This document shows, piece after piece, positions 7,501 through 15,168 of a stretch of 21,761 bases of DNA. Position 1 is the stretch's first letter, and each line of letters starts with the position of its first letter. Position numbers and translations under genes: made by a program. Origin of the DNA: an uncultured Candidatus Saccharibacteria bacterium (lineage in GTDB: Bacteria > Patescibacteriota > Saccharimonadia > Saccharimonadales > Saccharimonadaceae); NCBI GenBank assembly GCA_947090635.1, contig CAMUOM010000011.1, positions 1 to 21,761 on the forward strand, given 5' to 3'. The notes under the pieces were generated by a model. That model saw only the letters and a program-made list of their open reading frames with translations. It did not search any database and was not told the DNA's origin.

Positions 7501-9780
7501 ATGGCAACCAAAAAACGCGGTCCAGGCCGCCCACCAAAAGCAAAAGCGAAAGCCGCACCGGCGGTTAGCCACACGGTGCCGGCGGGATTCTGGTCGCAAG
7601 TCGTGGCCATCTTTGTGATTATTTTTGCCCTCCTTTTGACGGTCGGCATGTTTGGCGGCGGCGGTATGGCGGCGGTTTATGTGGCGAAGGGTTTTCGCAT
7701 GGTCGTGGGCTGGACAACTTACCTCTGCCCGTTAATGCTGATTTATCTCGCAGTGCAGGTTTTCCGCGACAAGTCCAAGCGCCCTTCCAGCGTCGTGCTG
7801 GCGGCCTCAGGGCTTGCTACTATCTTACTCACTGCCTTCTTTCAGCTCTTTCTGGCGCATCCGGAGCTACTTTCACGCAGTGACCCTGTGGCGGGTGGCG
7901 GCGTCATTGGCTGGTTGGTGGCAGATTTAACACTTCGTATGGTTAATGTGCCTGTGGCAGCGCTGATTTACGTATTTTTGTTGTTAGTGCTTGCGATGTT
8001 TATTTTCTCAGTATCACCGAAGGCGGTGGTGCACAAACTAGAGGCGATGACAGCGAAGGATGACGACGCGGCGCACAACGCACAAGTGGCAGACAAGCTC
8101 GCGCAGGCTGCCAAGCCTAATCTTGCTGTAGTCGGCATGACTAAAGACGAGCCGAAGGGTAAAGATAAAGACGCCAAGTCGTCACCGTTAGCCGGTTTGT
8201 TGCATCACAAAGACAAGTCCGACGCGTCAGATAAAGACAAGGATTCCGCAAAAGACAAGTCAGCCCCAGAGGTGGAGGTGAAGCGGCCGGCGAAGCTAGA
8301 CAAGGTTGAGAGCGCGCCAGTGGTGGTGAGTAATTCTAATTGGCATTTACCAGATATTAAACTTCTGTCGGATAAGCAGGGTGAGCCTGACCCGGGCGAC
8401 ACCACGCGTAACGCGGAAATTATTTGCGACACCTTAAATGAGTTCGGCATCAGTGGCCGCGTTGACCACGTGACGTTGGGTCCGCGCGTGGCGCAGTACT
8501 GCATTAAGCCGCAGCGTGGCGTTAAACTGTCGCGCATCACTGAGCTAGAGAACTCCTTCCGTCTCAATTTGGCGGTGCCAAGCATCCGTATCGAGGCGCC
8601 AATTCCGGGGCAGCCGTTTGTGGGTATCGAGATACCGAATCGCCGGCCGGCGTTCGTGGGTATTCGCAGTGTGCTGCAGTCTTCGGCGTGGCGCAACAGT
8701 AAGGCGCCACTGTCATTTGCCGTGGGTTTGGATGTTAGCGGCAACCCAATTGTGATGGATTTGGCGAGCTTGCCACATCTCTTAATTGCCGGTACCACTG
8801 GTTCGGGTAAGTCAGTGATGATGAATGCCATTATTGTGTCGTTACTTTACCGCAATACGCCGGACGACCTTAAGTTCGTGCTGGTTGACCCGAAGGGTAA
8901 TGAAATGATTCAGTATAACGATATGCCGCATCTTCTAGCGCCAATTGTGGCGGGCACTTCGCCGGATGAGCTACATAAGCTCACTCGCACTTTGCTCTGG
9001 CTAGCGGATGAAATGGAGCGACGCTATGGCTTGTTTGCCGAGCGCGGTGGTATCAAGAAGCTAAAGGACTTTAACGCCAAGTTCCCTGAGGAGAAAATGC
9101 CGAGCTTAGTGTTGATTGTTGATGAGTACACCGACTTAATTGATTCCTTAAAGTCGCAGGAGCGCGAGACGGTGACTACGATGATTCAGCGCATTGCCCA
9201 GAAGGGGCGTGCTGCCGGCATCCACGAAATCATCATGATGCAGGCGCCGCGCGCCAAGTATATTCAGGGTCCATTGAAGGCCAACGTGCCGGCAGGCTTC
9301 GCCTTTGCCGTGCGTAGCAAGATGGAGTCACAACAGATTATCAACGCTTCGGGCGCTGAGGGGCTGATGGGTAAGGGTGATATGCTGATGATTACCAATA
9401 GCTTGAAGGAGCCGCGCCGTGTGCAGGCGGTCAATGTGGAGGATGACGAAATCGACCGCATCGTGGCTGACCTTAAATTGCAGAGTCCAGCGCAGTACAA
9501 TGATGCGCTACTAGCTAAGCTAGCCGATAACAGTGTGCCGAACGGTGGTAGCGTTGAGGATGGCTTAGGTAGCGATGACGACGACTTCCGCCGCGCCGTT
9601 GAGGTGGTGATAAATGCCGGCAAGGCTTCGACTTCGCTATTGCAGCGCCGCATGCGCATTGGTTACGGTAAGGCGTCGCGCCTGATAGATGAGATGGAGG
9701 ACCGTGGCGTAATTAGTGCGCCAGATGGTTCGCGCCCACGCGAAGTGCTAATCTCTTCACTAGACGAATTAAACGGTTAA
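7501..9780 (+). CDS. ftsK: DNA translocase FtsK
   Basis: FtsK is an inner-membrane, ATP-driven DNA pump that clears chromosomes from the division septum. In 759 aa: a basic N-terminal tail with an AT-hook-like KRGPGRPPK (about residues 5-13), about four membrane helices (roughly 30-180), a soluble linker rich in Lys and Asp (about 215-260), the alpha/beta motor with Walker A GTTGSGKS starting at residue 431 and Walker B LVLIVDEY near 535-542, and a C-terminal winged-helix gamma domain (about 690-755, FRRAVEVVINAGKASTSLLQ). The gamma domain normally reads polar KOPS sites and activates XerD. Length is typical for short FtsK/SpoIIIE. The start is fixed by the promoter ten bases upstream and the absence of any alternative. 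Confidence 0.96.
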   Translation: MATKKRGPGRPPKAKAKAAPAVSHTVPAGFWSQVVAIFVIIFALLLTVGMFGGGGMAAVYVAKGFRMVVGWTTYLCPLMLIYLAVQVFRDKSKRPSSVVLAASGLATILLTAFFQLFLAHPELLSRSDPVAGGGVIGWLVADLTLRMVNVPVAALIYVFLLLVLAMFIFSVSPKAVVHKLEAMTAKDDDAAHNAQVADKLAQAAKPNLAVVGMTKDEPKGKDKDAKSSPLAGLLHHKDKSDASDKDKDSAKDKSAPEVEVKRPAKLDKVESAPVVVSNSNWHLPDIKLLSDKQGEPDPGDTTRNAEIICDTLNEFGISGRVDHVTLGPRVAQYCIKPQRGVKLSRITELENSFRLNLAVPSIRIEAPIPGQPFVGIEIPNRRPAFVGIRSVLQSSAWRNSKAPLSFAVGLDVSGNPIVMDLASLPHLLIAGTTGSGKSVMMNAIIVSLLYRNTPDDLKFVLVDPKGNEMIQYNDMPHLLAPIVAGTSPDELHKLTRTLLWLADEMERRYGLFAERGGIKKLKDFNAKFPEEKMPSLVLIVDEYTDLIDSLKSQERETVTTMIQRIAQKGRAAGIHEIIMMQAPRAKYIQGPLKANVPAGFAFAVRSKMESQQIINASGAEGLMGKGDMLMITNSLKEPRRVQAVNVEDDEIDRIVADLKLQSPAQYNDALLAKLADNSVPNGGSVEDGLGSDDDDFRRAVEVVINAGKASTSLLQRRMRIGYGKASRLIDEMEDRGVISAPDGSRPREVLISSLDELNG

Positions 9781-9789
9781 ACCATAAAA

Positions 9790-9809
9790 CCCCTTGCAAT
9801 CGCAAGGGG
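9790..9809 (+). terminator. Hairpin behind ftsK
   Basis: CCCCTTGC and GCAAGGGG form an 8-bp stem with an AATC loop, directly after the ftsK stop. Only a poor T tract (AGTTTGG) follows, so it may be a weak terminator. Confidence 0.55.
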
Positions 9810-9819
9810 AGTTTGGTAA

Positions 9820-9825
9820 TATAAT
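9820..9825 (+). promoter_or_regulatory. -10 box for tRNA-Asp
   Basis: TATAAT at 9820-9825, ten bases before the mature 5' end of tRNA-Asp at 9836. No clear -35. Confidence 0.45.
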
Positions 9826-9835
9826 AATGTTAGAT

Positions 9836-9913
9836 GCGCTTGTAGTGAAGTTGGTCTATCACGTCTCCCTGTCACGGAGAAGATCGCCGGTTCGAATCCG
9901 GTCGAGCGCGCCA
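9836..9913 (+). tRNA. tRNA-Asp (anticodon GTC), CCA encoded
   Basis: The acceptor arms GCGCTTG and CGAGCGC pair over seven positions (one G-U). The D arm is GTGA/TCAC, the anticodon arm TCTCC/GGAGA carries the loop CTGTCAC (anticodon GTC), and the T arm is GCCGG-TTCGAAT-CCGGT. Discriminator G and CCA follow. It has its own -10 upstream and a strong terminator downstream. Confidence 0.95.
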
Positions 9914-9921
9914 GTTTTATT

Positions 9922-9944
9922 GCCCCACCACGGTGGGGCTTTTT
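9922..9944 (+). terminator. Rho-independent terminator of tRNA-Asp
   Basis: GCCCCACC and GGTGGGGC form a GC-rich stem with a very short loop, followed by TTTTT, nine bases behind the CCA of tRNA-Asp. Confidence 0.85.
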
Positions 9945-10048
9945 GTATGGCACAAAATAGGGCAAATCATGGTACACTATGGCAAGTTGCACGCTATTTA
10001 CCACGCCGTCGCCCAAGCCATTTTATTGCAACACCCCACCAAATTTTG

Positions 10049-10054
10049 TATAAT
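10049..10054 (+). promoter_or_regulatory. -10 box for the tRNA-Thr/tRNA-Gly unit
   Basis: TATAAT at 10049-10054, ten bases before the mature 5' end of tRNA-Thr, the same spacing as at tRNA-Asp. The 9945-10064 gap holds nothing else that I can support. Confidence 0.5.
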
Positions 10055-10064
10055 TATACCAGTT

Positions 10065-10141
10065 GCCACCTTAGCTCAGTTGGCTAGAGCATCGCTTTCG
10101 TAAAGCGGGGGTCTGGGGTTCGAATCCCCAAGGTGGCTCCA
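10065..10141 (+). tRNA. tRNA-Thr (anticodon CGT), CCA encoded
   Basis: Acceptor GCCACCT/AGGTGGC, D arm GCTC/GAGC, anticodon arm TCGCT/AGCGG with loop TTCGTAA (anticodon CGT), and T arm TGGGG-TTCGAAT-CCCCA. Discriminator T and CCA are encoded. Only three bases separate it from tRNA-Gly, so the two are likely one transcript. Confidence 0.95.
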
Positions 10142-10144
10142 CAA

Positions 10145-10218
10145 GCGGGTGTATTATAACGGTATTATATAACCTTCCCAAGGTTGAGATCGGAGTTCGA
10201 CTCTCCGCACCCGCACCA
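10145..10218 (+). tRNA. tRNA-Gly (anticodon CCC), CCA encoded
   Basis: Acceptor GCGGGTG/CACCCGC, anticodon arm TAACC/GGTTG with loop TTCCCAA (anticodon CCC), and T arm CGGAG-TTCGACT-CTCCG, with discriminator A and encoded CCA. The D arm is made almost only of A and T and pairs weakly. The next coding region starts nine bases later without a terminator. Confidence 0.92.
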
Positions 10219-10227
10219 GATATTATT

Positions 10228-10677
10228 ATGGCAGATTTACCTGACAACACCGAAGAATCACCAAAGAAGAAGCCCACCCGTCAGTCGTTGGTTCGTTTAA
10301 AGGTGGCAATTTTACAGCTGTTGACCAGCAAGACTTTTGACTGCCTCGTGCTCATCAGCTTCTTTGAAATGTTGGTGTTGTTTTTGATTGTCGCTACGCA
10401 CATCCCGTCGAGCGGCCTCTCCATCCGCACTCACTGGGACTTAATCGGCATCTTCCGCACCATGGAGGGCAACGCCGAGCAACCGTGGTTTTATGTCTTC
10501 ACCTCGCTACTGTTTCCTGTGGTGGTGTTTGGTATCACCTTTGCCATCTCAATTAAACTTTACATGGCGCGCGGCCGTCAGCTAGCACTTTGCTGGCTCT
10601 GGCTGATGGCGCTAATTGGTTTGATTATTACAGTAATGATGAGCGCCTTTATTTTACGGACGGTAGCAATTTCATGA
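10228..10677 (+). CDS. Small membrane protein of unknown function
   Basis: I do not recognise a family. The 149-residue product has a charged cytoplasmic N-terminus (ADLPDNTEESPKKKPTRQS) and three likely membrane helices: about 39-58 (CLVLISFFEMLVLFLIVA), 87-108 (FYVFTSLLFPVVVFGITFAI) and 121-145 (LCWLWLMALIGLIITVMMSAF). A loop of about 28 residues between helices 1 and 2 contains HWDLIGIFRTMEGNAEQPW. Its TGA stop overlaps the ATG of the following glycosyltransferase (ATGA at 10674-10677), so the two are translationally coupled and probably work together, perhaps as a membrane partner of the synthase. It starts nine bases behind tRNA-Gly, with no clear promoter of its own, so it may be read through from the tRNA unit. 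Confidence 0.75.
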   Translation: MADLPDNTEESPKKKPTRQSLVRLKVAILQLLTSKTFDCLVLISFFEMLVLFLIVATHIPSSGLSIRTHWDLIGIFRTMEGNAEQPWFYVFTSLLFPVVVFGITFAISIKLYMARGRQLALCWLWLMALIGLIITVMMSAFILRTVAIS

Positions 10678-12371
10678 CGGATCTCGAACTCCCTCTCAAA
10701 CGGCGTAGCAAATTATATCGCTTTTTTGAGATTTTGCCGGGGGCGCTGTCGTATCTGACTATTGTTATCCTGATTGTTTTAAGCCTCGTCAACCCATTCC
10801 TTGCCTCGCTTTACATTCTAGTACTAGTGTTCATCCCGTTTGTGCGCGCTTTCCCGACGGCTTATCGCACTATACAGGGCGCGCGGTGGCTCAAGCGGGC
10901 GGGTAAAATCGATTGGGCAGCGCGGCTAAATGAGCTTGACCATCCGGCGGCGAGCCTTAAGCAATACGCGGGGTTAAGTAAGCGCGCGCAGCGCAAAGTT
11001 TACGGCTTAGCGGAGCATCTGCGGCGGCTGGAATACCTTAAGAATCACCGCAAGGGCTTCCCGCGTTCCAAGCAGGTTATTAATGTTGACCTTATTGCTT
11101 TTTACAACGAGAGTTACGATGTGTTAGGGCCAACGCTCGCTAATTTGGCGGCCAGCGATTACGACATTAAGCACAATTTAGTCGTGGTAATTGCGTACGA
11201 GCAGCGCGGCGGGCAGGCAGCGCTGGATACTGTAGCGCAAATTAAGCAGCACTGGACGGGCGTGTTCCGCGACCTGATATTTGTGGAGCATCCGGTGGGC
11301 TTGCCGGACGAGGTAGTGGGCAAGGGCCCGAACATTGTCTACGCGGCGCGCGAGCTTTCGCACTGGGTGCGACAGCAGGGTATTGACCCGAAAAACGTCA
11401 TTGTGACTAGCCAAGATTCAGATAACAAGCCGGACAAAAAGTATTTTTCTTACCTGACCTACAAGTGGATTACCACACCCGACCGCCAGCAGGCGTCGTT
11501 CCAGCCGGTGTGCGTATTTAACAACAACATTTGGGACGTGCCGGCACCGATGCGCGTCGTTGCGGCCTCTAATTCCTTTTGGAACATTATTTCTTCGATG
11601 CGCCCGCGCACCTTACGTAACTTTGCGTCACATTCACAGGGGCTGTGGGCGCTTGAGCAGATGGATTACTGGTCGCGGCGTACCATCGTGGAGGACGGCC
11701 ATCAGTATTGGCGTAGTTACTTTTTCTTTGACGGCCACTATCGCGTGGTGCCGTTACACCTAGCGATTGGTCAGGACGCCGTGCTGTCGCGCGGCTATCT
11801 CAAGACTCTCAAGGCACAGTTCATTCAGATGCGGCGCTGGGCGTATGGCGCTTCTGATGTGGCATATGTTGCTACCCATTTACTAAGCCGCGACTGTCGG
11901 GTGAAGTGGACGGACGGCTGGGCGCGCTTCTTTCAGCTACTAGAGGGCACGGTGTCTCTGGCTTCGATTGCGCCAATTGTGGCGTTTGGTGGTTTTGCGC
12001 CGCTATACCTCAACCCAGCCGCCGCGCGCGGTAGTATCATGGCTAACGACTTGCCGCTCACTATTTCTACTCTGCAGCAGATTGCCGTGATAGGTCTCTT
12101 AATTACCGTTTTTACTTCGCTCACGATGTTGCCACCGCGGCCGGCGCGTTACCATAAGGCTAAAAGTATCATTATGCTGGTGCAGTGGGTGCTGATGCCC
12201 GTTACGGCGCTGGTTTACTCTAGTGCCTCTGCCTACGTGGCGCAGACGCGCCTAATATTTGGCCGTTACATGGATAAATTCGATGTCACTGAGAAGGGTA
12301 TCAAGCCAGCCAAGGCTGCGAGTGCAAAGGTTGATGCAAAAATCAAGGCAAAACCCAAAGCTAAAAATTAA
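10674..12371 (+). CDS. Membrane glycosyltransferase, family 2 type (processive synthase-like)
   Basis: A likely polysaccharide or glycolipid synthase of 565 aa. The start at 10674 is chosen from the ATGA overlap with the upstream gene; an in-frame ATG at 10590 would overlap that gene by 88 bases. Visible parts: one or two N-terminal membrane helices (about 23-62), a GT-A catalytic domain with VDLIAFYNESYDVL and DSD at residues 248-250 (metal/nucleotide-sugar binding), ED at about 340-341 (VEDGHQYW, in the place of the TED catalytic base), QMRRW at 385-389 (the QxxRW motif of processive synthases), then several C-terminal membrane helices and a Lys/Ala-rich tail (AKVDAKIKAKPKAKN). The product sugar cannot be told. 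Its position next to a surface-protein DGR makes a role in the cell envelope plausible but this is inference. Confidence 0.85.
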   Translation: MTDLELPLKRRSKLYRFFEILPGALSYLTIVILIVLSLVNPFLASLYILVLVFIPFVRAFPTAYRTIQGARWLKRAGKIDWAARLNELDHPAASLKQYAGLSKRAQRKVYGLAEHLRRLEYLKNHRKGFPRSKQVINVDLIAFYNESYDVLGPTLANLAASDYDIKHNLVVVIAYEQRGGQAALDTVAQIKQHWTGVFRDLIFVEHPVGLPDEVVGKGPNIVYAARELSHWVRQQGIDPKNVIVTSQDSDNKPDKKYFSYLTYKWITTPDRQQASFQPVCVFNNNIWDVPAPMRVVAASNSFWNIISSMRPRTLRNFASHSQGLWALEQMDYWSRRTIVEDGHQYWRSYFFFDGHYRVVPLHLAIGQDAVLSRGYLKTLKAQFIQMRRWAYGASDVAYVATHLLSRDCRVKWTDGWARFFQLLEGTVSLASIAPIVAFGGFAPLYLNPAAARGSIMANDLPLTISTLQQIAVIGLLITVFTSLTMLPPRPARYHKAKSIIMLVQWVLMPVTALVYSSASAYVAQTRLIFGRYMDKFDVTEKGIKPAKAASAKVDAKIKAKPKAKN

Positions 12372-12383
12372 TATTAAAAACTA

Positions 12384-12411
12384 TTGCGCGATTTAACACA
12401 AGTGCTATAAT
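12384..12411 (+). promoter_or_regulatory. Promoter of the DGR target gene
   Basis: TTGCGC (12384-12389), a 16-nt spacer and TATAAT (12406-12411), the latter with an extended TG-C. The predicted leader is about 48 nt and contains the strong ribosome binding site GGAGGAG at 12451-12457, eight bases before the ATG at 12466. Unlike many genes here, the target is therefore clearly leadered. Confidence 0.6.
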
Positions 12412-12465
12412 TAGGGTATCTAGCCGTGGTGGCAGATGTAACAAATAATCGGAGGAGTAAATAAC

Positions 12466-14377
12466 ATGAGATATGATAAACAGTCTAACATGAAAACCCT
12501 GTGGGGGGGGGGTAATTTTTTGGCCTTTATTTTCACTTATAGCAACCCCGTTTGTATTAGCTACGCCAGCTCATGCTGCCGACGATAACACCGTCAGCAT
12601 TGCGGTTGACCAGAACGCCGCACTAAAGCCTACTGGCACACTCTACAAAGCCACCACCAACGTCACCGTCAAGACCAGCAAACCCTACGGCTTCAATCTC
12701 ACCATGCAGGCCGATACCGCCGACCTTGTAAATAGTAAGGACTCAACCCACAAAATCTCTGCCACCCCAAGCTCCACACCGGTTGCTCTTAACGCCAATC
12801 AGTGGGGCTATTCTCTAAATAAGTCAGCCACCACCTTTAGCGCCGTCCCAGCCGGCGCCCAAGCTACCCCAGCCGTGGTGGCTGATGTCACCAAGGCTAA
12901 GCCGGTCGGTTGTACTAACCCAGCGAACTGCACGAAATCTGTTACTTTTGCTGCTAATGTCGACCCAGCTAAATTAGCCAGTGGTAGCTATAGCACTGCC
13001 ATCACCTATACGGCAACGGCCAAGCCTGCACCAAAGCCAGTCGACTGGACTAACCGTACCGCTAAAGCCAACCCATCTGAGACTTGTGAAGCAGGCAACA
13101 CCAATAGTTCTTGCCTTGTCACCCTTGACCGCAACATGATTCCAGTCAAATACACTGGCACCACTACCAACGCTCAATGGACCAGCGTCGCCGACCCAGA
13201 AGCCGCCAATAGTGGCTGGTATGATTATGCTAACAAGCAGTGGGCTAATGCCATTACCGTCAAGCCAGAAGCCCTTGCTAAATACCGTGGCTTCAGCAAG
13301 GTAGTAGACCAGTCAGATATCCTCGGCTACTGGGTCTACATCCCACGTTACCGTTATAAGGTACTTCGCTATAGCGGCAGCGACTCAGCTGTACCAGCCC
13401 AGAACTTTACGATTGAGTTTGAAAACAAGCATTCAACTAAAGCCATCCCAACTGCAAATGGTACTTGGGCGACCCACCCAGCCTTCACCTTCGGCGAGAA
13501 AGAACTTAATGGTATCTGGTTTGCGAAGTTCGAGACGACGGGTGATGTCAGTAACCCAACCGTCTTGCCAAATAATCTCCATCTATCCGGTAATTACAGC
13601 GGAATTGACGGTATTGGTAGCTTCTACTCAGTAGCTAAATCTCTTGGGGTAAACGACCCACAAAACGTTGGTGGCAAATCAGTCAGTTCTCCGCAAAATA
13701 GTCATCATCTGGCTAAACTCAGCTCTCATATGGTTAACTCTAATGATTGGGGCGCCGCCACCTACCTAAGTGCCAGTAAATATGGTGCCGGCTATAACGG
13801 CGTCCAAATAAACAGTCAGAACCAATCTCAGAGCAATAGCTACAGTGTCACTGGTTGTGGCCCGCAAGCTAGTGGTAATACCAGTGCCTACAGTGACGGC
13901 GGTACTCTTGGTACTCAACAGGCCTGTAGCTCAAGCGATTCACAACGTGCCTACAACGGCACCCTTGGCCAACTCGCCAGTACTACCAACAACCCAACCG
14001 GCATCTACGACATGTCTGGCGGTGCATGGGAGTATACCGCTGGCACCTATACTACCAACCTAAATGAATCTGGCGTGAGTAGTCAGTATGGAGATTACTT
14101 TGGTACTAAAGCTCATCCGCCATACGTAAATACCTATAACTTCGGCGCACCAAATGGTTGTACCTTTGCTACTTGCGGTGGCCAAGCACTTTACGAGACT
14201 TTAGGCTGGAATGGTCAGAATACTGATAGTCTGAGTTCAACATGGGTTTGGTTCCGTCGGGGCCACAACGCGGGCAATGGCTCGGGCGCTGGGGTGTTTG
14301 CCTTGTACTCGTACAATGGCCTCGCCAGCAACGACGGCGCGTTCCGAGTTGCGCTCTTGTCTTCTCGCAAAGACTAA
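12466..14377 (+). CDS. DGR target: secreted variable protein with C-type-lectin/FGE-like C-terminus (out of frame at a G10 tract)
   Basis: Translation from the ATG at 12466 (ribosome binding site GGAGGAG) leaves frame at a run of ten G (12503-12512) and stops at 12586 after 40 codons. Removing one G gives one 636-aa protein. In that form residues 1-37 are a signal peptide with hydrophobic core VIFWPLFSLIATPFVLA and cleavage site AHA|A, so the shifted frame is clearly the real gene. The mature part starts with a Thr/Lys/Ala-rich region of about 130 residues ending in GSYSTAITYTATA, probably a beta-sandwich, then a middle region with WYDYANKQWANAITV. The C-terminal domain contains GIYDMSGGAWEYT and ends with FRVALLSS, resembling the formylglycine-generating-enzyme/C-type-lectin fold known from other DGR targets. 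VR covers the last 40 or so codons. No cell-wall or membrane anchor is seen after VR. The internal ATG at 12704 lacks a ribosome binding site and would lose the signal peptide. Confidence 0.88.
12503..12512 (+). repeat. Homopolymer G10 tract, candidate phase-variation switch
   Basis: Ten consecutive G in codons 13-16 of the DGR target, between the charged n-region and the hydrophobic core of the signal peptide. With ten G the gene stops early; with nine or twelve it is open through to 14377. It could instead be a sequencing or assembly indel, as homopolymers are error-prone. Confidence 0.85.
14247..14371 (+). repeat. DGR variable repeat (VR)
   Basis: These 125 bp match the reverse complement of 16409-16533 without gaps except for 15 substitutions, every one opposite an A of the template. 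The last 34 bp (14338-14371) are identical and act as the likely initiation-of-mutagenic-homing (IMH) end. VR lies at the extreme 3' end of the target gene, with only the last Asp codon and the stop behind it. Confidence 0.97.
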
Positions 14378-14381
14378 TCTG

Positions 14382-14399
14382 GGCAGAGCTCGCTCTGCC
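14382..14399 (+). promoter_or_regulatory. Inverted repeat/cruciform behind VR
   Basis: GGCAGAGC and GCTCTGCC form a perfect 8-bp inverted repeat around TC (in practice a 7-bp stem with a CTCG loop). It begins 10 bp behind the VR end and 5 bp after the target stop. In studied DGRs a hairpin or cruciform at this place is needed for efficient target recognition. No T tract follows, so a terminator role is less likely. Confidence 0.7.
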
Positions 14400-14401
14400 A
14401 T

Positions 14402-14447
14402 CCCCGCTTGGGGCAACAGGTTGAGCGAGGCGCTCTACAAGCCTCGC
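14402..14447 (+). other. Two further hairpins between target and avd
   Basis: CCCC-GCTT-GGGG (14402-14413) and GCGAGGC (14425-14431) pairing with GCCTCGC (14441-14447) over a 9-nt loop. With the VR hairpin they make three stems in a row in the 130-bp gap between target and avd. They have no T tracts. They could insulate the target mRNA 3' end or be part of the retrohoming target. The rest of the gap (14461-14507) is AT-rich, with only a weak TG-T-TAATTT as a possible -10 for avd. Confidence 0.45.
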
Positions 14448-14507
14448 CATCCGTTGACCCAAGCCGCGGCTAAATATTGTTAATTTTAATTAAAGAAATG
14501 ATTTATT

Positions 14508-15152
14508 ATGTCTAATCAAGAAAAAGCTAGTCAAGATAAAAAAGTCATTCCAGATAACTCTGATTCTGGTGAGGTGGCGTCTACGCCGGTGTCAGAACCA
14601 GAGTCGGCGGATTCATTGCCGCCGCATTGTGAACCCTACAAGAGGTTAACGATGGAAGAATATAAGAAGTTGCCAACGCGCATTAAACGGCGGCTGGGTA
14701 ACTTAAAGCCGCCACTAGATAGTACCAAGCCAACGCCAGAAAATCGTGCAATATATTTACGTGACGTAGTTAATTTATACGATAGGTTGGCGAGGTGTGT
14801 ATATTATTTTCCTAAGGTAGAAAAGACTAGCTGCGGTTTAGCTACAATTATAACGTATGATTTAAACGACATATTACTGATGGCGCATCGTGCTGAGCAA
14901 TATAACCCAGCAATTGACCGTGAAAACTTATTCCGTGAAATAGCAGCTAGACTAGCTTGCTTAGACGATAAATTACACCTTACCACTAGAGTGCCGTATA
15001 TGGATAATCGTCGTCGCGACCCAATAATTGCACTTATTTGTGATTTACAAACGCGCGCGATTGGGCTAGCAATGGGGCATCATAACATTAAAGCCTACAA
15101 TGAAAAGCGTCAGCATAAGACGGACGACATAAAATGTGATGACGCCTCTTAA
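14508..15152 (+). CDS. avd: Avd-like DGR accessory protein with N-terminal extension
   Basis: Avd is the small four-helix-bundle protein that forms a pentamer, binds the DGR reverse transcriptase and template RNA, and is required for cDNA synthesis. Here residues about 80-192 of 214 look like that bundle: LYDRLARCVYYFPKVEK (about 90-106) matches the usual start of helix 1, followed by LATIITYDLNDILLMAHRAE, ENLFREIAARLACLDDKLHL and PIIALICDLQTRAIGLAMGH. Residues 1-80 are an acidic, Ser/Pro/Glu-rich stretch followed by a basic patch (KKLPTRIKRRLGNLK), which typical Avd proteins of about 120 aa lack. The ATG at 14508 has no good ribosome binding site. The gene is AT-richer than its housekeeping neighbours and stands 16 bases before the RT, so the two are one operon. 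The assignment comes from the helical pattern and position, not from a search. Confidence 0.78.
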   Translation: MSNQEKASQDKKVIPDNSDSGEVASTPVSEPESADSLPPHCEPYKRLTMEEYKKLPTRIKRRLGNLKPPLDSTKPTPENRAIYLRDVVNLYDRLARCVYYFPKVEKTSCGLATIITYDLNDILLMAHRAEQYNPAIDRENLFREIAARLACLDDKLHLTTRVPYMDNRRRDPIIALICDLQTRAIGLAMGHHNIKAYNEKRQHKTDDIKCDDAS

Positions 15153-15168
15153 GACAAGTTAATGTAAG

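Noticed and set aside
10674..10677. TGA read as glycine, as in Gracilibacteria and Absconditabacteria
   Set aside because: TGA ends the small membrane protein exactly at the ATGA overlap, and the real genes contain no in-frame TGA.
12422..12892. Near-repeat AGCCGTGGTGGC at 12422 (leader) and 12871 (inside the target gene)
   Set aside because: Only 12 bp are exact with a loose continuation; no further copies or spacing pattern are seen, so chance is likely.
12704..14377. Target gene starting at the internal ATG 12704
   Set aside because: There is no ribosome binding site there and conserved-looking secreted-protein sequence with a signal peptide continues upstream in the same frame to the G tract.
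14169..14483. Several overlapping short frames at the end of the target gene on both strands
   Set aside because: They are shadows of the GC-rich VR and the hairpins behind it, without start signals.
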